In this document: positions 45,460-53,876 of the stretch, one piece after another
Numbering within the stretch: position 1 is the first letter of the stretch
Layout of the letters: each line of letters opens with the position of its first letter
Assembly: GCF_007096635.1 (NCBI RefSeq)
Contig: NZ_VKAA01000006.1
Coordinates: 112,616 to 176,615 of the forward strand
DNA from: Mycolicibacterium sp. 018/SC-01/001
GTDB taxonomy: Bacteria > Actinomycetota > Actinomycetes > Mycobacteriales > Mycobacteriaceae
DNA: 64,000 nucleotides
Direction: 5' to 3'
Notes under the pieces: model-generated
Database searches by the model: none
Told to the model about the DNA's origin: nothing
What the model saw: the letters and a program-made list of their open reading frames with translations, nothing else
Translations under genes and position numbers: made by a program

Positions 45460-47450
45460 TCGAGAAACCCTTTACGCGCGTCACCCGGTGCCGACTGCGG
45501 CGCGAGCTTCTTGAGCCGCTCCGACGACGACAGCTGCCACGGCACCGACGTCACCATCACGTTGGGTTCGAACAGCAGCCGGCCCTTGAGACGCAACGCA
45601 CTCTGGTTGTGCAGCACCTGTTCCCACCAGTGTCCGACCACGTACTCGGGGATGAACACGGTCACCACGGTGCGGGGCGACTCGCGACTGACCCGCTTGA
45701 CGTAATCGAGGACAGGACGGGTGATCTCGCGGTACGGCGAGGCGATGACCTTCAGCGGGACGCTGATGTCGCTGGACTCCCACTTGTGCACGAGTTCGCG
45801 GGTTTCCGCGTCGTCGACGCTGACGGTGATGGCCTCCAGCACGTCCGGCCGGGTGGCGCGGGCGTAGGCCAGGGCGCGCAGCGTCGGCAGGTGCACATTG
45901 GACACCAGCACGATCGCGTGGTTGCGGCTGGGCAGCACGATGTCCTCCACCTCGGCGGCGCGGGCCGCCAGCTCACGGCTCACCGAGGCGTAGTGCTTGT
46001 GGATCAGCTTCATGATGAAGAACAGCGCGGCCATCGCGAGGATCGCGATCCACGCCCCCACCAGGAACTTGGTGAGCACGACGATGATCAGCACGGTCCC
46101 GGTGCACAGGAAACCGATCGTGTTGATCACCCGTGATCGCATCATCCGCGCCCGGGCACCCGAGTCGGTCTCGGTGCGCAATAGCCGGGTCCAGTGCCGC
46201 ACCATGCCGATCTGGCTGAGCGTGAACGACACGAACACCCCGACGATGTAGAGCTGGATCAGCGCGGTCACCTGCGCCTGGAACGCCACGATGAACGCGA
46301 TCGCGCCGAACGCGAGGAACAGGATGCCGTTGGAGAACGCCAGCCGGTCTCCGCGAGTGTGCAGCTGGCGAGGCAGGAAGCGGTCCTGGGCCAGAATGGA
46401 TCCCAGCACCGGGAAGCCGTTGAACGCGGTGTTCGCCGCGAGCACCAGGATCAGCGCGGTCACACCGGCGATCAGGTAGAGCCCGATCGGGAAGTCGTGG
46501 AACACCGCATCGGCCAACTGCGCGATCAGCGTCTTCTGCTGATAGTCCGGCGGGGCCCCGCCGAGCTGCTCCAGTGGCCGCTCGGCGATCTGCGCCCCCG
46601 TGGCGCGGGCCAGCATGATGATGCCCATGAACAGCGTGATCGCGATGCCACCGAGCAGCAGCAGTGTGGTCGCGGCGTTGCGGGACTTGGGTTTCTGGAA
46701 CGCCGGCACCCCGTTGCTGATGGCCTCGACACCGGTCAGGGCCGCGCTGCCCGAGGAGAAAGCGCGCGCGATCAGGAACACCAGCGCGAAACCCAGGACG
46801 TCGCCGTGCTCGGAGTGCATCTCGAAACCGGCCGATTCGGCGCGCAATTGGTGACCCAGCACGTAGATCTGGAAGAAACCCCAGCCCAGCATCACGTACA
46901 TGCCGATCATGAAGGCGTAGGTGGGAATCGCGAAGGCCGTGCCCGATTCCCGGATACCGCGCAGGTTCAGCGAGGCCAGCACGAGGATCGCGATGATCGC
47001 GAACCACACCTTGTGATGGTCGACGAACGGTATCGCCGATCCGATGTTCGACATCGCCGACGACATCGACACCGCGACGGTGAGCACGTAGTCGACGAGC
47101 AGCGCGCTGGCGACGGTCAGGCCGGCGGTGGGTCCGAGGTTGGTGGTCACCACCTCGTAGTCGCCGCCGCCGGACGGGTAGGCGTGCACGTTCTGGCGGT
47201 AGCTGGCGATCACGATCAGCATGACCGCGGCGACCACCAATCCGATCCACGGCGCCAGTGAGTACGCCGACAGCCCCGCGACCGACAGCACCAGGAAGAT
47301 CTCCTCGGGTGCGTACGCGACGGAGGACAGCGCGTCGGAGGCGAAGACCGGCAGCGCGATCCGTTTCGGCAGCAGCGTGTGGGCGAGCTTATCGCTGCGA
47401 AACGGTCGGCCCAGTACGAGCCGCCTCGCGGCCGTCGAAAGCTTGGACAC
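45456..47450 (-). CDS. APC-family permease (Rv2690c-like)
   Basis: A 664-residue membrane protein of the amino acid-polyamine-organocation superfamily. About twelve helices occupy residues 30-480, starting with the conserved LPVFASDALSSVAYAPEEIF, and ASYRQNVHAYPSGGGDYEVV is the second signature. A cytoplasmic C-terminal domain of about 170 residues follows, possibly a Usp-like regulatory domain. The substrate is unknown. I chose the GTG at 47450, supported by a -10 element and by homologues starting SKLSTA. A TTG three codons upstream is less likely. The neighbouring K+ uptake genes may be relevant. Confidence 0.88.
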   Translation of the reverse strand: MSKLSTAARRLVLGRPFRSDKLAHTLLPKRIALPVFASDALSSVAYAPEEIFLVLSVAGLSAYSLAPWIGLVVAAVMLIVIASYRQNVHAYPSGGGDYEVVTTNLGPTAGLTVASALLVDYVLTVAVSMSSAMSNIGSAIPFVDHHKVWFAIIAILVLASLNLRGIRESGTAFAIPTYAFMIGMYVMLGWGFFQIYVLGHQLRAESAGFEMHSEHGDVLGFALVFLIARAFSSGSAALTGVEAISNGVPAFQKPKSRNAATTLLLLGGIAITLFMGIIMLARATGAQIAERPLEQLGGAPPDYQQKTLIAQLADAVFHDFPIGLYLIAGVTALILVLAANTAFNGFPVLGSILAQDRFLPRQLHTRGDRLAFSNGILFLAFGAIAFIVAFQAQVTALIQLYIVGVFVSFTLSQIGMVRHWTRLLRTETDSGARARMMRSRVINTIGFLCTGTVLIIVVLTKFLVGAWIAILAMAALFFIMKLIHKHYASVSRELAARAAEVEDIVLPSRNHAIVLVSNVHLPTLRALAYARATRPDVLEAITVSVDDAETRELVHKWESSDISVPLKVIASPYREITRPVLDYVKRVSRESPRTVVTVFIPEYVVGHWWEQVLHNQSALRLKGRLLFEPNVMVTSVPWQLSSSERLKKLAPQSAPGDARKGFLD

Positions 47451-47458
47451 GACTGCCA

Positions 47459-47464
47459 AGAGTA
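47459..47464 (-). promoter_or_regulatory. -10 element TACTCT of leaderless APC permease gene
   Basis: On the minus strand TACTCT is followed by 8 bases and the GTG at 47450. This supports that start. The divergent K+ uptake genes begin about 120 bases away. Confidence 0.55.
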
Positions 47465-47568
47465 AAGCCCGTCGGCCGCCAGGCGTGACAAAGCGGTAGC
47501 GTTCCTCACTGCAAAGGTGCTAACAGCTCTCGAACGGCCATGTTCGGCTCCGCCGGAAAGGACCCGCA

Positions 47569-48240
47569 GTGCGTGTAGTGGTGATGGGATGCGGCCGTGT
47601 CGGCGCCTCCCTGTCCGACAGCCTGGCCAGGATCGGCCACGACGTCGCGGTCATCGACCGCGACGGCACGGCGTTTCACCGGTTGTCGCCCTCGTTCCCC
47701 GGGCAGCGGGTGCTCGGGATGGGATTCGACCGCGACGTGCTGATCCGGGCGGGCATCGAGAACGCGGCGGCGTTCGCGGCGGTGTCCTCCGGCGACAACT
47801 CGAACATCATTTCCGCGCGCGTCGCCCGTGAGACGTTCGGCGTGCAGCGGGTGGTGGCCCGCATCTACGACGCCAAGCGTGCCGCGGTCTACGAACGGCT
47901 GGGAATCCCGACCGTGGCGACCGTCCCGTGGACCACCGATCGGCTCCTCAACGTGCTGACCCGCGAAACAGAGACGACGAAGTGGCGCGACCCCAGCGGC
48001 AACGTCGGCGTCACCGAGCTGGCCCTGCACGAGAGTTGGGCCGGCCGCCGCCTGACCGATCTGGAGACCGCGACGTCGGGCCGCGTCGCCTTCATCATCC
48101 GCTTCGGCGCCGGCATGCTGCCCGACCCCAAGACCGTGATCCAGGCGGGTGATCAGGTGTACCTGGCAGCGATCTCCGGTCATGTCGCCGAAGCGCTGGC
48201 CATCGCGGCGCTGCCGCCGAGTGAAGACGCGGAGGGCTGA
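47569..48240 (+). CDS. ceoB: TrkA-type K+ uptake regulatory subunit CeoB
   Basis: A 223-residue cytoplasmic regulator of a Trk-type potassium channel. Residues 1-135 form an RCK_N Rossmann domain starting RVVVMGCGRVGASLSDSLAR with the NAD-binding glycines. Residues 140-215 form the RCK_C domain (LPDPKTVIQAGDQVYLAA). GGAAAGGACC precedes the GTG. The second subunit follows 42 bases later, the Rv2691-Rv2692 pair. No membrane partner is visible here. Confidence 0.93.
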   Translation: MRVVVMGCGRVGASLSDSLARIGHDVAVIDRDGTAFHRLSPSFPGQRVLGMGFDRDVLIRAGIENAAAFAAVSSGDNSNIISARVARETFGVQRVVARIYDAKRAAVYERLGIPTVATVPWTTDRLLNVLTRETETTKWRDPSGNVGVTELALHESWAGRRLTDLETATSGRVAFIIRFGAGMLPDPKTVIQAGDQVYLAAISGHVAEALAIAALPPSEDAEG

Positions 48241-48282
48241 CGCCGTGAAGACCGCCGGCGACGATTGTGAGGAGCGGCGCAG

Positions 48283-48960
48283 ATGAAGGTAGCCATCGCC
48301 GGTGCGGGCGCGGTCGGTCGGTCCATCGCCCGCGAGCTGGTCGAGGATCACGACGTCACACTGCTCGAACGCGATCCTGATCACATCGACGTCGAGGCCA
48401 TCCCGGCGGCGCACTGGCGCCTCGGCGACGCCTGCGAGCTGAGCCTGCTCGAATCGGTGAAGCTCGAAGAATTCGACGTCGTGATCGCGGCGACCGGCGA
48501 CGACAAGGCCAACGTCGTGCTCAGCCTGCTGTCCAAGACCGAGTTCGCGGTACCCCGGGTGGTGGCGCGCGTCAACGATCCCCGCAACGAGTGGCTGTTC
48601 GACGAGTCGTGGGGAATCGACGTGGCGGTGTCGACCCCGCGAATGCTGGCCTCGCTGGTGGAGGAGGCCGTCTCCGTCGGTGATCTGGTGCGGCTGATGG
48701 AGTTTCGCAAGGGCCAGGCGAATCTGGTGGAGATCACCCTGCCCGATGACACGCCGTGGGGCGGCAAGCCGGTCAAGCGCCTCGAGTTGCCGCGCGACGC
48801 GACGCTGGTGACGATCCTGCGCGGACCGAGGGTGATCGTGCCGGAGCGCGACGAACCCCTCGAAGGCGGCGACGAACTGCTGTTCGTTGCCGTGGCAGCG
48901 GTCGAGCACGAATTGCGCGAACTGCTGCTGCGGCCGGGAGGGCAGCCGGGAGCGCGCTAA
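48283..48960 (+). CDS. ceoC: TrkA-type K+ uptake regulatory subunit CeoC
   Basis: A 225-residue RCK protein paired with CeoB. The Rossmann motif KVAIAGAGAVGRSIARELVE begins the protein, FDVVIAATGDDKANVVLSLL follows, and the RCK_C part is near 140-215. GAGGAGCGG precedes the ATG. It probably forms mixed rings with CeoB that gate K+ uptake with NAD(H). Confidence 0.93.
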   Translation: MKVAIAGAGAVGRSIARELVEDHDVTLLERDPDHIDVEAIPAAHWRLGDACELSLLESVKLEEFDVVIAATGDDKANVVLSLLSKTEFAVPRVVARVNDPRNEWLFDESWGIDVAVSTPRMLASLVEEAVSVGDLVRLMEFRKGQANLVEITLPDDTPWGGKPVKRLELPRDATLVTILRGPRVIVPERDEPLEGGDELLFVAVAAVEHELRELLLRPGGQPGAR

Positions 48961-48963
48961 ACC

Positions 48964-49680
48964 TCAGCGCTGCTCGGTCACCGAATCGCCGCTGTCGGCC
49001 ACGGTGTCGCCACGGCCGGTGTCGGGGTCCTGCTCACGCACCGCCCGTTGCGCCGCGCGGATGGCGCCGTAGGTGACGAGCGCTGCCACGGCGGTCAGCG
49101 GCCATCCCATCGCGATGCGCGCCACGCCCAGCCAGCCCGTCTGATCCGCGTCGTAGAGGTGCTGCTGGACGAGGTAGCGGGACGCGAACACCGCGACCCA
49201 CACCACGGTGGCGACGTCGAAGGCGTACACCGCGCGCCGCACGTCGCGCCAGCCGCGGTCCTGGGTGTGCACCCACCCCCAGATGTAGCCGACGATCGGC
49301 CGGCGGATCAGCACCGACGCCGCGAAGACGACCGCCCAGAGCAGTGACGTCCAGATGCCGAGCAGGAAGTATCCCTTGGATGCCCCCACCACCCAGGCGA
49401 TGAGTGCGCTGATACCGACGCCGAAGAATCCGGAGATGGCCGGCTGTATCGAGTCGCGGCGCACCAGCCGCCAGATCAGGATCAGCGTCGCGACACCCAG
49501 CGCCGCGCCGATGGCGGGCAGCAGGCCGAATGCGGTGGACACCGGGACGAAGACGAGGACCGGCAGCGAGGAGTAGATGAGGCCGCTGATGCCGCCCATC
49601 TGTTCCAGGACGGCCGCGCCGCGTGCCGGAGGAGTGGCTGGTGTGCCTTCGGTGCCCGGATCGTCGCCGGGTTCGCTCAC
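48964..49680 (-). CDS. DUF3159 membrane protein (Rv2693c-like)
   Basis: A 238-residue protein of unknown function. It has about six hydrophobic segments (residues 30-195), including MGGISGLIYSSLPVLVFVPV at the first and YIWGWVHTQDRGW in a loop. The C-terminal tail is polar. The GTG start overlaps the stop of the OB-fold gene, so the pair is coupled. It converges with ceoC, leaving 3 bases between. Confidence 0.88.
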   Translation of the reverse strand: MSEPGDDPGTEGTPATPPARGAAVLEQMGGISGLIYSSLPVLVFVPVSTAFGLLPAIGAALGVATLILIWRLVRRDSIQPAISGFFGVGISALIAWVVGASKGYFLLGIWTSLLWAVVFAASVLIRRPIVGYIWGWVHTQDRGWRDVRRAVYAFDVATVVWVAVFASRYLVQQHLYDADQTGWLGVARIAMGWPLTAVAALVTYGAIRAAQRAVREQDPDTGRGDTVADSGDSVTEQR

Positions 49681-50048
49681 TTCTGGATCTCGTAGTGGGG
49701 GTTGTAGATCGCCTTGGCGCCGTTGTCGAGCTTGCCGACGCGACCGTGCACCTTCAGGGTGCGGCCCTGTTCGATACCGGGGATGCGGCGCTGACCCAGC
49801 CAGACCAGCACCACCGAATCGGTGCCGTCGAACAACTCGGCCTTCACTCCGCCGGAACATCCTTTGCCGTTGCACTCGACGCTGCGAAGCGTCCCGATCA
49901 TGGTCACCTCTTGACCGCGCTGGCAGTCGATCGCCTTCTGCGCCCCGGTGCTCTCCACGTCGTCGCTGAGTTCCTCGACGTCGAGTTGCTCGGGGTCTTC
50001 GGTCAACCGACGGGTGAGCCGTCGCAGGTAACCCTCGGCCGTGGCCAT
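49677..50048 (-). CDS. OB-fold nucleic-acid-binding protein (Rv2694c-like)
   Basis: A 123-residue protein with an OB-fold (about 45-120): VTMIGTLRSVECNGKGCSGG then VLVWLGQRRIPGIEQGRTLK. The N-terminal 40 residues are acidic and helical. A Cys pair within NGKGC and the conserved CQRG may be structural. Its target (RNA, DNA or sugar) is unknown. The order OB-fold then DUF3159 is widely conserved in actinobacteria, as I recall. Confidence 0.85.
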   Translation of the reverse strand: MATAEGYLRRLTRRLTEDPEQLDVEELSDDVESTGAQKAIDCQRGQEVTMIGTLRSVECNGKGCSGGVKAELFDGTDSVVLVWLGQRRIPGIEQGRTLKVHGRVGKLDNGAKAIYNPHYEIQK

Positions 50049-50183
50049 GGCTTCTCCTGACCTCTAACACGTCTTGCTGTGCGTACTACATGCGAACGCC
50101 ACGGTAGACCTGTTGGTTCCCAGAAGCGAACGCCGCGGCGGGTCGCGGCACGGGTGTTTTCCACCACCAGGCACGATCGAAAC

Positions 50184-50897
50184 ATGACCGTCGATCTGAG
50201 TGGTGTCACAGCCGTACTGCTGCCCGGCACCGGGTCCGACGAGGACTTCGTCTACCGGGCGTTTTCGCCGGTCCTGCACGATCTCGGGGCGGTCGTGGTG
50301 ACCCCGGCACCGCAACCGCACCGGCTCATCGACGGCTACCTCGACGCGATGGACGACGCGGCCCGCTCGTCGGCGGGCCCGATCGCCGTCGGCGGCGTGT
50401 CGATCGGAGCAGCAGTCGCGGCGGCGTGGGCACTCTCACACCCGCAGGACGTGGTCGCGGTCCTCGCCGCCCTGCCGGCGTGGACAGGCGAGCCCGACAT
50501 CGCACCGGCCGCCCAGGCCGCCAAGGCGTCGGCGGCCATGATGCGCCGCGACGGCCTGGTGTCGGCGACCGCGACGATGCAGGCCTCGAGCCCGGCCTGG
50601 CTGGCCGAGGAGCTGACGCGGTCGTGGGCCGGGCAGTGGCCCGCCCTGCCCGATGCGATGGACGCCGCCGCCCGGTACGTCGCGCCGACGGTCGGCGAAT
50701 TCGAGGCACTCGCCGCGCCGATGGGGGTGGTGTCGGCTGCCGATGACGCCGTCCATCCACTCGAGGTCGGTCTGGAGTGGGTGGCGGCCGCACCGCGGGC
50801 CGCGCTGCGCACCGTGACACTGGCCGACATCGGCTCCGACCCCGCCGTGCTGGGCGCGGCCTGTGTCGCCGCGTTGGCAGCGGCGCGCGCTGACTAA
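50184..50897 (+). CDS. Alpha/beta-hydrolase-fold protein (Rv2695-like)
   Basis: A 237-residue hydrolase-like protein. The nucleophile elbow GGVSIGAAVA (GxSxG) is at about residues 71-80. The N-terminal strand is VTAVLLPGTGSDEDFVYRAF. A candidate acid and His are in GVVSAADDAVHPLEVG. The substrate is unknown. Its 3' end overlaps the convergent DUF3710 gene by 4 bases. Confidence 0.83.
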   Translation: MTVDLSGVTAVLLPGTGSDEDFVYRAFSPVLHDLGAVVVTPAPQPHRLIDGYLDAMDDAARSSAGPIAVGGVSIGAAVAAAWALSHPQDVVAVLAALPAWTGEPDIAPAAQAAKASAAMMRRDGLVSATATMQASSPAWLAEELTRSWAGQWPALPDAMDAAARYVAPTVGEFEALAAPMGVVSAADDAVHPLEVGLEWVAAAPRAALRTVTLADIGSDPAVLGAACVAALAAARAD

Positions 50898-51583
50898 CCC
50901 CCGGTGATGGTGCGCAGCTGCTGCATCGCCGAACCCTGCGCGGCGCGCCGGGCCGCGGGGTCCGTGGGCGGCTGCGGCGGCTCCGGCTGCTGCTCCGCTG
51001 CGGCCTGGGCCTGCTGGGCGGCAGCCTGCTCGGTGGCGGCCTGCAGCTGAGCGGCCATCTGCTCGGGCAGGGCGACCGGCAGCGGCGTGCGCACCGGCAG
51101 TGGCGTGTCACCACGGCGAACCACGGTGTCGGCGAGCGCCTCTCGAGCCTGATCGGCCAACGCGCGGATGCTCTCCTCCGGGCCGTTGACCACGCAGCGG
51201 ATCATCCAGCGGTATCCGTCGACGCCGATGAAGCGCACCACGGCGGGACCGCCCGAGCCGACCACTTCCCTGCCCCACGGGCCGTCCTCGATGCTGACCT
51301 TCGGCACGTCCTTGCGCAGCGACTCGGCCAACTCCGAGGCGACCTCACGCCACAGCCCGGTCGATTTCGGGGCAGCGTAGGCCGCGATGGTGAATCGGCC
51401 ATGCTGGGTCACCACCCAGACGGCGCTGGGGACTCCGGTCTCGTTGATCTCGACCTGCACCTGACCAGCTTCGGGCATCGGGATCAGCACCGATCCCAGA
51501 TCCAGCCGTGCGATGGCCGCCTGTTCCGGGTCGTCGAAATCGTCGATGTCGAACGGGCCTTCGAGTTCCTCGTCGGCTTCCAC
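50894..51583 (-). CDS. DUF3710 protein (Rv2696c-like)
   Basis: A 229-residue conserved actinobacterial protein of unknown function. The N-terminus is acidic (EADEELEGPFDIDDFDDPEQ), the core includes AAYAAPKSTGLWREVASELA and RWMIRCVVNGPEESIRALAD, and the C-terminus is Gln/Pro/Ala-rich (EQAAAQQAQAAAEQQPEPPQ). I chose the GTG with GAGG about 8 bases before it. An in-frame GTG 9 bases upstream is equally possible. It lies just downstream of dut, on the same strand. Confidence 0.86.
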   Translation of the reverse strand: MEADEELEGPFDIDDFDDPEQAAIARLDLGSVLIPMPEAGQVQVEINETGVPSAVWVVTQHGRFTIAAYAAPKSTGLWREVASELAESLRKDVPKVSIEDGPWGREVVGSGGPAVVRFIGVDGYRWMIRCVVNGPEESIRALADQAREALADTVVRRGDTPLPVRTPLPVALPEQMAAQLQAATEQAAAQQAQAAAEQQPEPPQPPTDPAARRAAQGSAMQQLRTITGG

Positions 51584-51625
51584 TGCTACCACCTCAGTCT
51601 GTCGGTACGTCTGTTGCGGCCATCG

Positions 51626-52090
51626 TCACAGACTGGCATGCCCACCGGAAGATCCGTGGCCACCGGACCCGCGGGTCGTGTCAGCCAGTCCCGCCTCGTC
51701 GAACGACGTGACCTCCACCAGCTCCGGCAGCTCGACCCTCTGCACCAGCAGCTGGGCGATGCGATCTCCGCGGTGGATCACGATCGGCGTCTGCGGGTCG
51801 GTGTTGATCAACGACACCTTGATCTCGCCGCGGTACCCGGCATCGATCGTCCCGGGACTGTTGACTATCGAAAGGCCAACGCGTGCAGCCAATCCCGATC
51901 GGGGGTGGATCAGGCCGACCATGCCGTGCGGAATCGCGACGGCGATTCCGGTGCCGACCAGTGCCCGTTGACCCGGGGCCAGCTCGACGTCGACTGCGCT
52001 GAACAGATCCACCCCGGCGTCCCCGTCGTGGGCCCGTTCGGGCATCGGCAGATCCGGATCGAGACGGACGACCGGCAGGGAGGTGGGCAC
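51626..52090 (-). CDS. dut: dUTP diphosphatase
   Basis: A 154-residue trimeric enzyme that removes dUTP and supplies dUMP for dTMP synthesis. The five motifs are visible: [49 protein letters not shown], and the glycine-rich tail [15 protein letters not shown]. The actinobacterial loop before the tail (AGLADTT) is present. I chose the GTG at 52090, supported by a -10 element and by a length equal to the M. tuberculosis enzyme. Confidence 0.95.
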   Translation of the reverse strand: MPTSLPVVRLDPDLPMPERAHDGDAGVDLFSAVDVELAPGQRALVGTGIAVAIPHGMVGLIHPRSGLAARVGLSIVNSPGTIDAGYRGEIKVSLINTDPQTPIVIHRGDRIAQLLVQRVELPELVEVTSFDEAGLADTTRGSGGHGSSGGHASL

Positions 52091-52098
52091 GGCGTCAG

Positions 52099-52108
52099 AG
52101 ATTACTCT
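52099..52108. promoter_or_regulatory. Overlapping divergent -10 elements for dut and DUF3093
   Basis: On the minus strand TAATCT (52104 to 52099) is 8 bases before the dut GTG. On the plus strand TACTCT (52103-52108) is 7 bases before the DUF3093 GTG. The two -10 elements share 2 bases, so only one polymerase could occupy the site at a time. Confidence 0.6.
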
Positions 52109-52115
52109 TGGCCGC

Positions 52116-52595
52116 GTGTCCGACACGCACACCACCGCCCGCAGCGTTCGCTACCGCGAGCGGTTGTGGGTGCCGTGGTGGTGGTGGCTGCCCGGGTTGG
52201 GCCTGGCGGCCCTGGTCTCGCTGGAGGTCAACCAGGGCGTCCCGGCGCTGCCCGTCTGGGTGCCGTACGCGGTGCTGCTACCGGTCGCGGCGGTCGCCCT
52301 GCTGTGGCTGGGCCGGGTGGAGATCTCCGTCGTGGACCCCGGGACCGGGACCGCCGAGCTGTGGGTGGGCCCCGCGCATCTGCCGGCGTCGGTGGTCTCC
52401 CGCTCGGCAGCCATTCCCAAATCGGCGAAATCGGCGGCGCTGGGCCGGCAACTGGACCCCGCCGCCTACGTCGTCCACCGAGCGTGGGTCGGCCCGCTGG
52501 TGTTGCTCGTCCTCGACGATCCCGACGATCCGACGCCGTACTGGCTCGTCAGTGCGCGGCGTCCCGACCGGGTGCTGGCCGCGCTGAACTCCTAG
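52116..52595 (+). CDS. DUF3093 membrane protein (Rv2698-like)
   Basis: A 159-residue conserved mycobacterial membrane protein of unknown function. Two helices (about 18-37 and 45-66) follow a short cytoplasmic start; [20 protein letters not shown] is notable for its Trp run. The soluble C-terminal part contains [20 protein letters not shown]. The GTG start is set by the leaderless promoter. The gene is divergent from dut. Confidence 0.86.
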   Translation: MSDTHTTARSVRYRERLWVPWWWWLPGLGLAALVSLEVNQGVPALPVWVPYAVLLPVAAVALLWLGRVEISVVDPGTGTAELWVGPAHLPASVVSRSAAIPKSAKSAALGRQLDPAAYVVHRAWVGPLVLLVLDDPDDPTPYWLVSARRPDRVLAALNS

Positions 52596-52601
52596 GCCTT
52601 A

Positions 52602-52723
52602 TCAGGCCGCATGTTCTGGCCCGACTCCTCATCGCGGCTCGTCCCTCGCCGCTAGATCGTCGTCAGGCCGCATCTTCTGGCCCGACTCCTCATCGCGGCT
52701 CGTCCCTCGCCGCTAGATCGTCG
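52602..52723. repeat. Tandem 61-bp direct repeat between convergent genes
   Basis: Bases 52602-52662 and 52663-52723 are copies of the same 61-base unit with a single mismatch, starting TCAGGCCGCAT. A third partial copy (TCAGGCCGC) starts at 52724, where its TCA is the stop of the DUF4193 gene. Each unit contains GCGGC and GCCGC arms around TCGTCCCTC, a small hairpin. The second copy probably arose by slippage or duplication. Confidence 0.9.
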
Positions 52724-53026
52724 TCAGGCCGCGCAGTCCGAGCAGATCATCACGCCGTTCTTCTCACTCGCCAGCCGGCTGCGGTGATGGACGAGGAAGC
52801 AGCTCGAGCAGGTGAACTCGTCGGCCTGCTTGGGAATCACCCGCACAGAGAGTTCCTCACCCGACAGATCGGCACCGGGCAGCTCGAACGATTCGGCGGT
52901 CTCGGATTCGTCGACGTCGACGACAGCTGACTGAGCTTCGTTGCGGCGTGCCTTCAGTTCCTCGAGGGAGTCCTCGGAAACGTCATCGGTCTCTGTGCGC
53001 CGTGGGGCGTCGTAATCGGTAGCCAT
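52724..53026 (-). CDS. DUF4193 small zinc-ribbon-type protein (Rv2699c-like)
   Basis: A 100-residue conserved actinobacterial protein. The N-terminal half is acidic (RRTETDDVSEDSLEELKARR). The C-terminus has two Cys pairs (FTCSSCFLVHHRSRL and MICSDCAA), a likely zinc site. GGAGGGGACAGG precedes the ATG. Its function is unknown. M. tuberculosis Rv2699c and homologues are often reported as essential, as I recall. Confidence 0.88.
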   Translation of the reverse strand: MATDYDAPRRTETDDVSEDSLEELKARRNEAQSAVVDVDESETAESFELPGADLSGEELSVRVIPKQADEFTCSSCFLVHHRSRLASEKNGVMICSDCAA

Positions 53027-53204
53027 GGCCTGTCCCCTCCGAGAAGCTCGTTGCAGCGTTGGTTTTGTACCAGCGTCGAACGCTTCCACCAAATGATTCG
53101 TGCCCGTATTGACCTCGGATCCATTGTGATTTGCATCACATGACGGCGCACGGTGGTGTCGGTGCCGGTAGGAGGCTCGGCGCCCCGCGCACCGCCGCGG
53201 CCTC

Positions 53205-53210
53205 TAGAGT
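53205..53210 (+). promoter_or_regulatory. -10 element TAGAGT of leaderless cei
   Basis: TAGAGT is followed by 7 bases and the GTG at 53218, with no ribosome site. It favours this start over an ATG at 53131 that would add a basic, Ala-rich stretch. Confidence 0.6.
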
Positions 53211-53217
53211 CTGTGCC

Positions 53218-53874
53218 GTGGTCGCGCAAATCACCCAGGGCACCGCGTTCGACAAGCACGGGCGCCCGTTCCGCCGGCGGAACTTCCTGCCGGGGGCCCT
53301 GATGTTCGCCGCGCTCGCCGTGGCGGCGCTGCTGGTCTGGATGATCGCGCTGTCGCAGCCGCCCGATGTGCGGGAGATCGCCGTGTGCAACCGCCCACCG
53401 GCCCCCGCGGACCCGAACGCGCCGACGCCGACCCTCGGCGAGCAGATGTCCCGCTCGGCGATGACCGACGTCACCCCGGCCAAGCTCGCCGACACGAAGA
53501 TCCGGGTGCTCAACGCCAGCGGGCAGGGCGGACAGGCCGGCGAAGTGGCCGGCGAGCTGCGCGACCTCGGTTTCAACGACCCCCAAGCGGCCAACGATCC
53601 CGTCTACGCGAACGGCCGCCTGCAGTGCCAGGGCCAGATCCGATTCGGCCCTGCGGGCCGCGCGGCCGCGGCGGCGCTGTGGCTGGTGGCACCGTGCACG
53701 GAGTTGTTCCAGGATCAGCGCCCCGACGACACCGTCGACCTCGCGATCGGTACCGATTTCACGGAGCTGGCCCACAGTGACGACATCGACGCGGTCCTGG
53801 CCAGCCTGATGCCTGATGCCACCGCTCCGGCCGATCCGTCGCTGCTGTCCAAGATCCACACGCAGACCTGCTGA
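53218..53874 (+). CDS. cei: Cell-envelope integrity protein Cei (LytR_C domain)
   Basis: A 218-residue membrane-anchored protein. Residues 20-45 form one transmembrane helix (FLPGALMFAALAVAALLVWM), and the outside part holds a LytR C-terminal domain (about 90-200) with ADTKIRVLNASGQGGQAGEV. The M. tuberculosis orthologue Rv2700 is reported to protect envelope integrity and virulence. Four Cys in the domain may form disulfides. It converges with suhB, 2 bases apart. Confidence 0.92.
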   Translation: MVAQITQGTAFDKHGRPFRRRNFLPGALMFAALAVAALLVWMIALSQPPDVREIAVCNRPPAPADPNAPTPTLGEQMSRSAMTDVTPAKLADTKIRVLNASGQGGQAGEVAGELRDLGFNDPQAANDPVYANGRLQCQGQIRFGPAGRAAAAALWLVAPCTELFQDQRPDDTVDLAIGTDFTELAHSDDIDAVLASLMPDATAPADPSLLSKIHTQTC

Positions 53875-53876
53875 CC

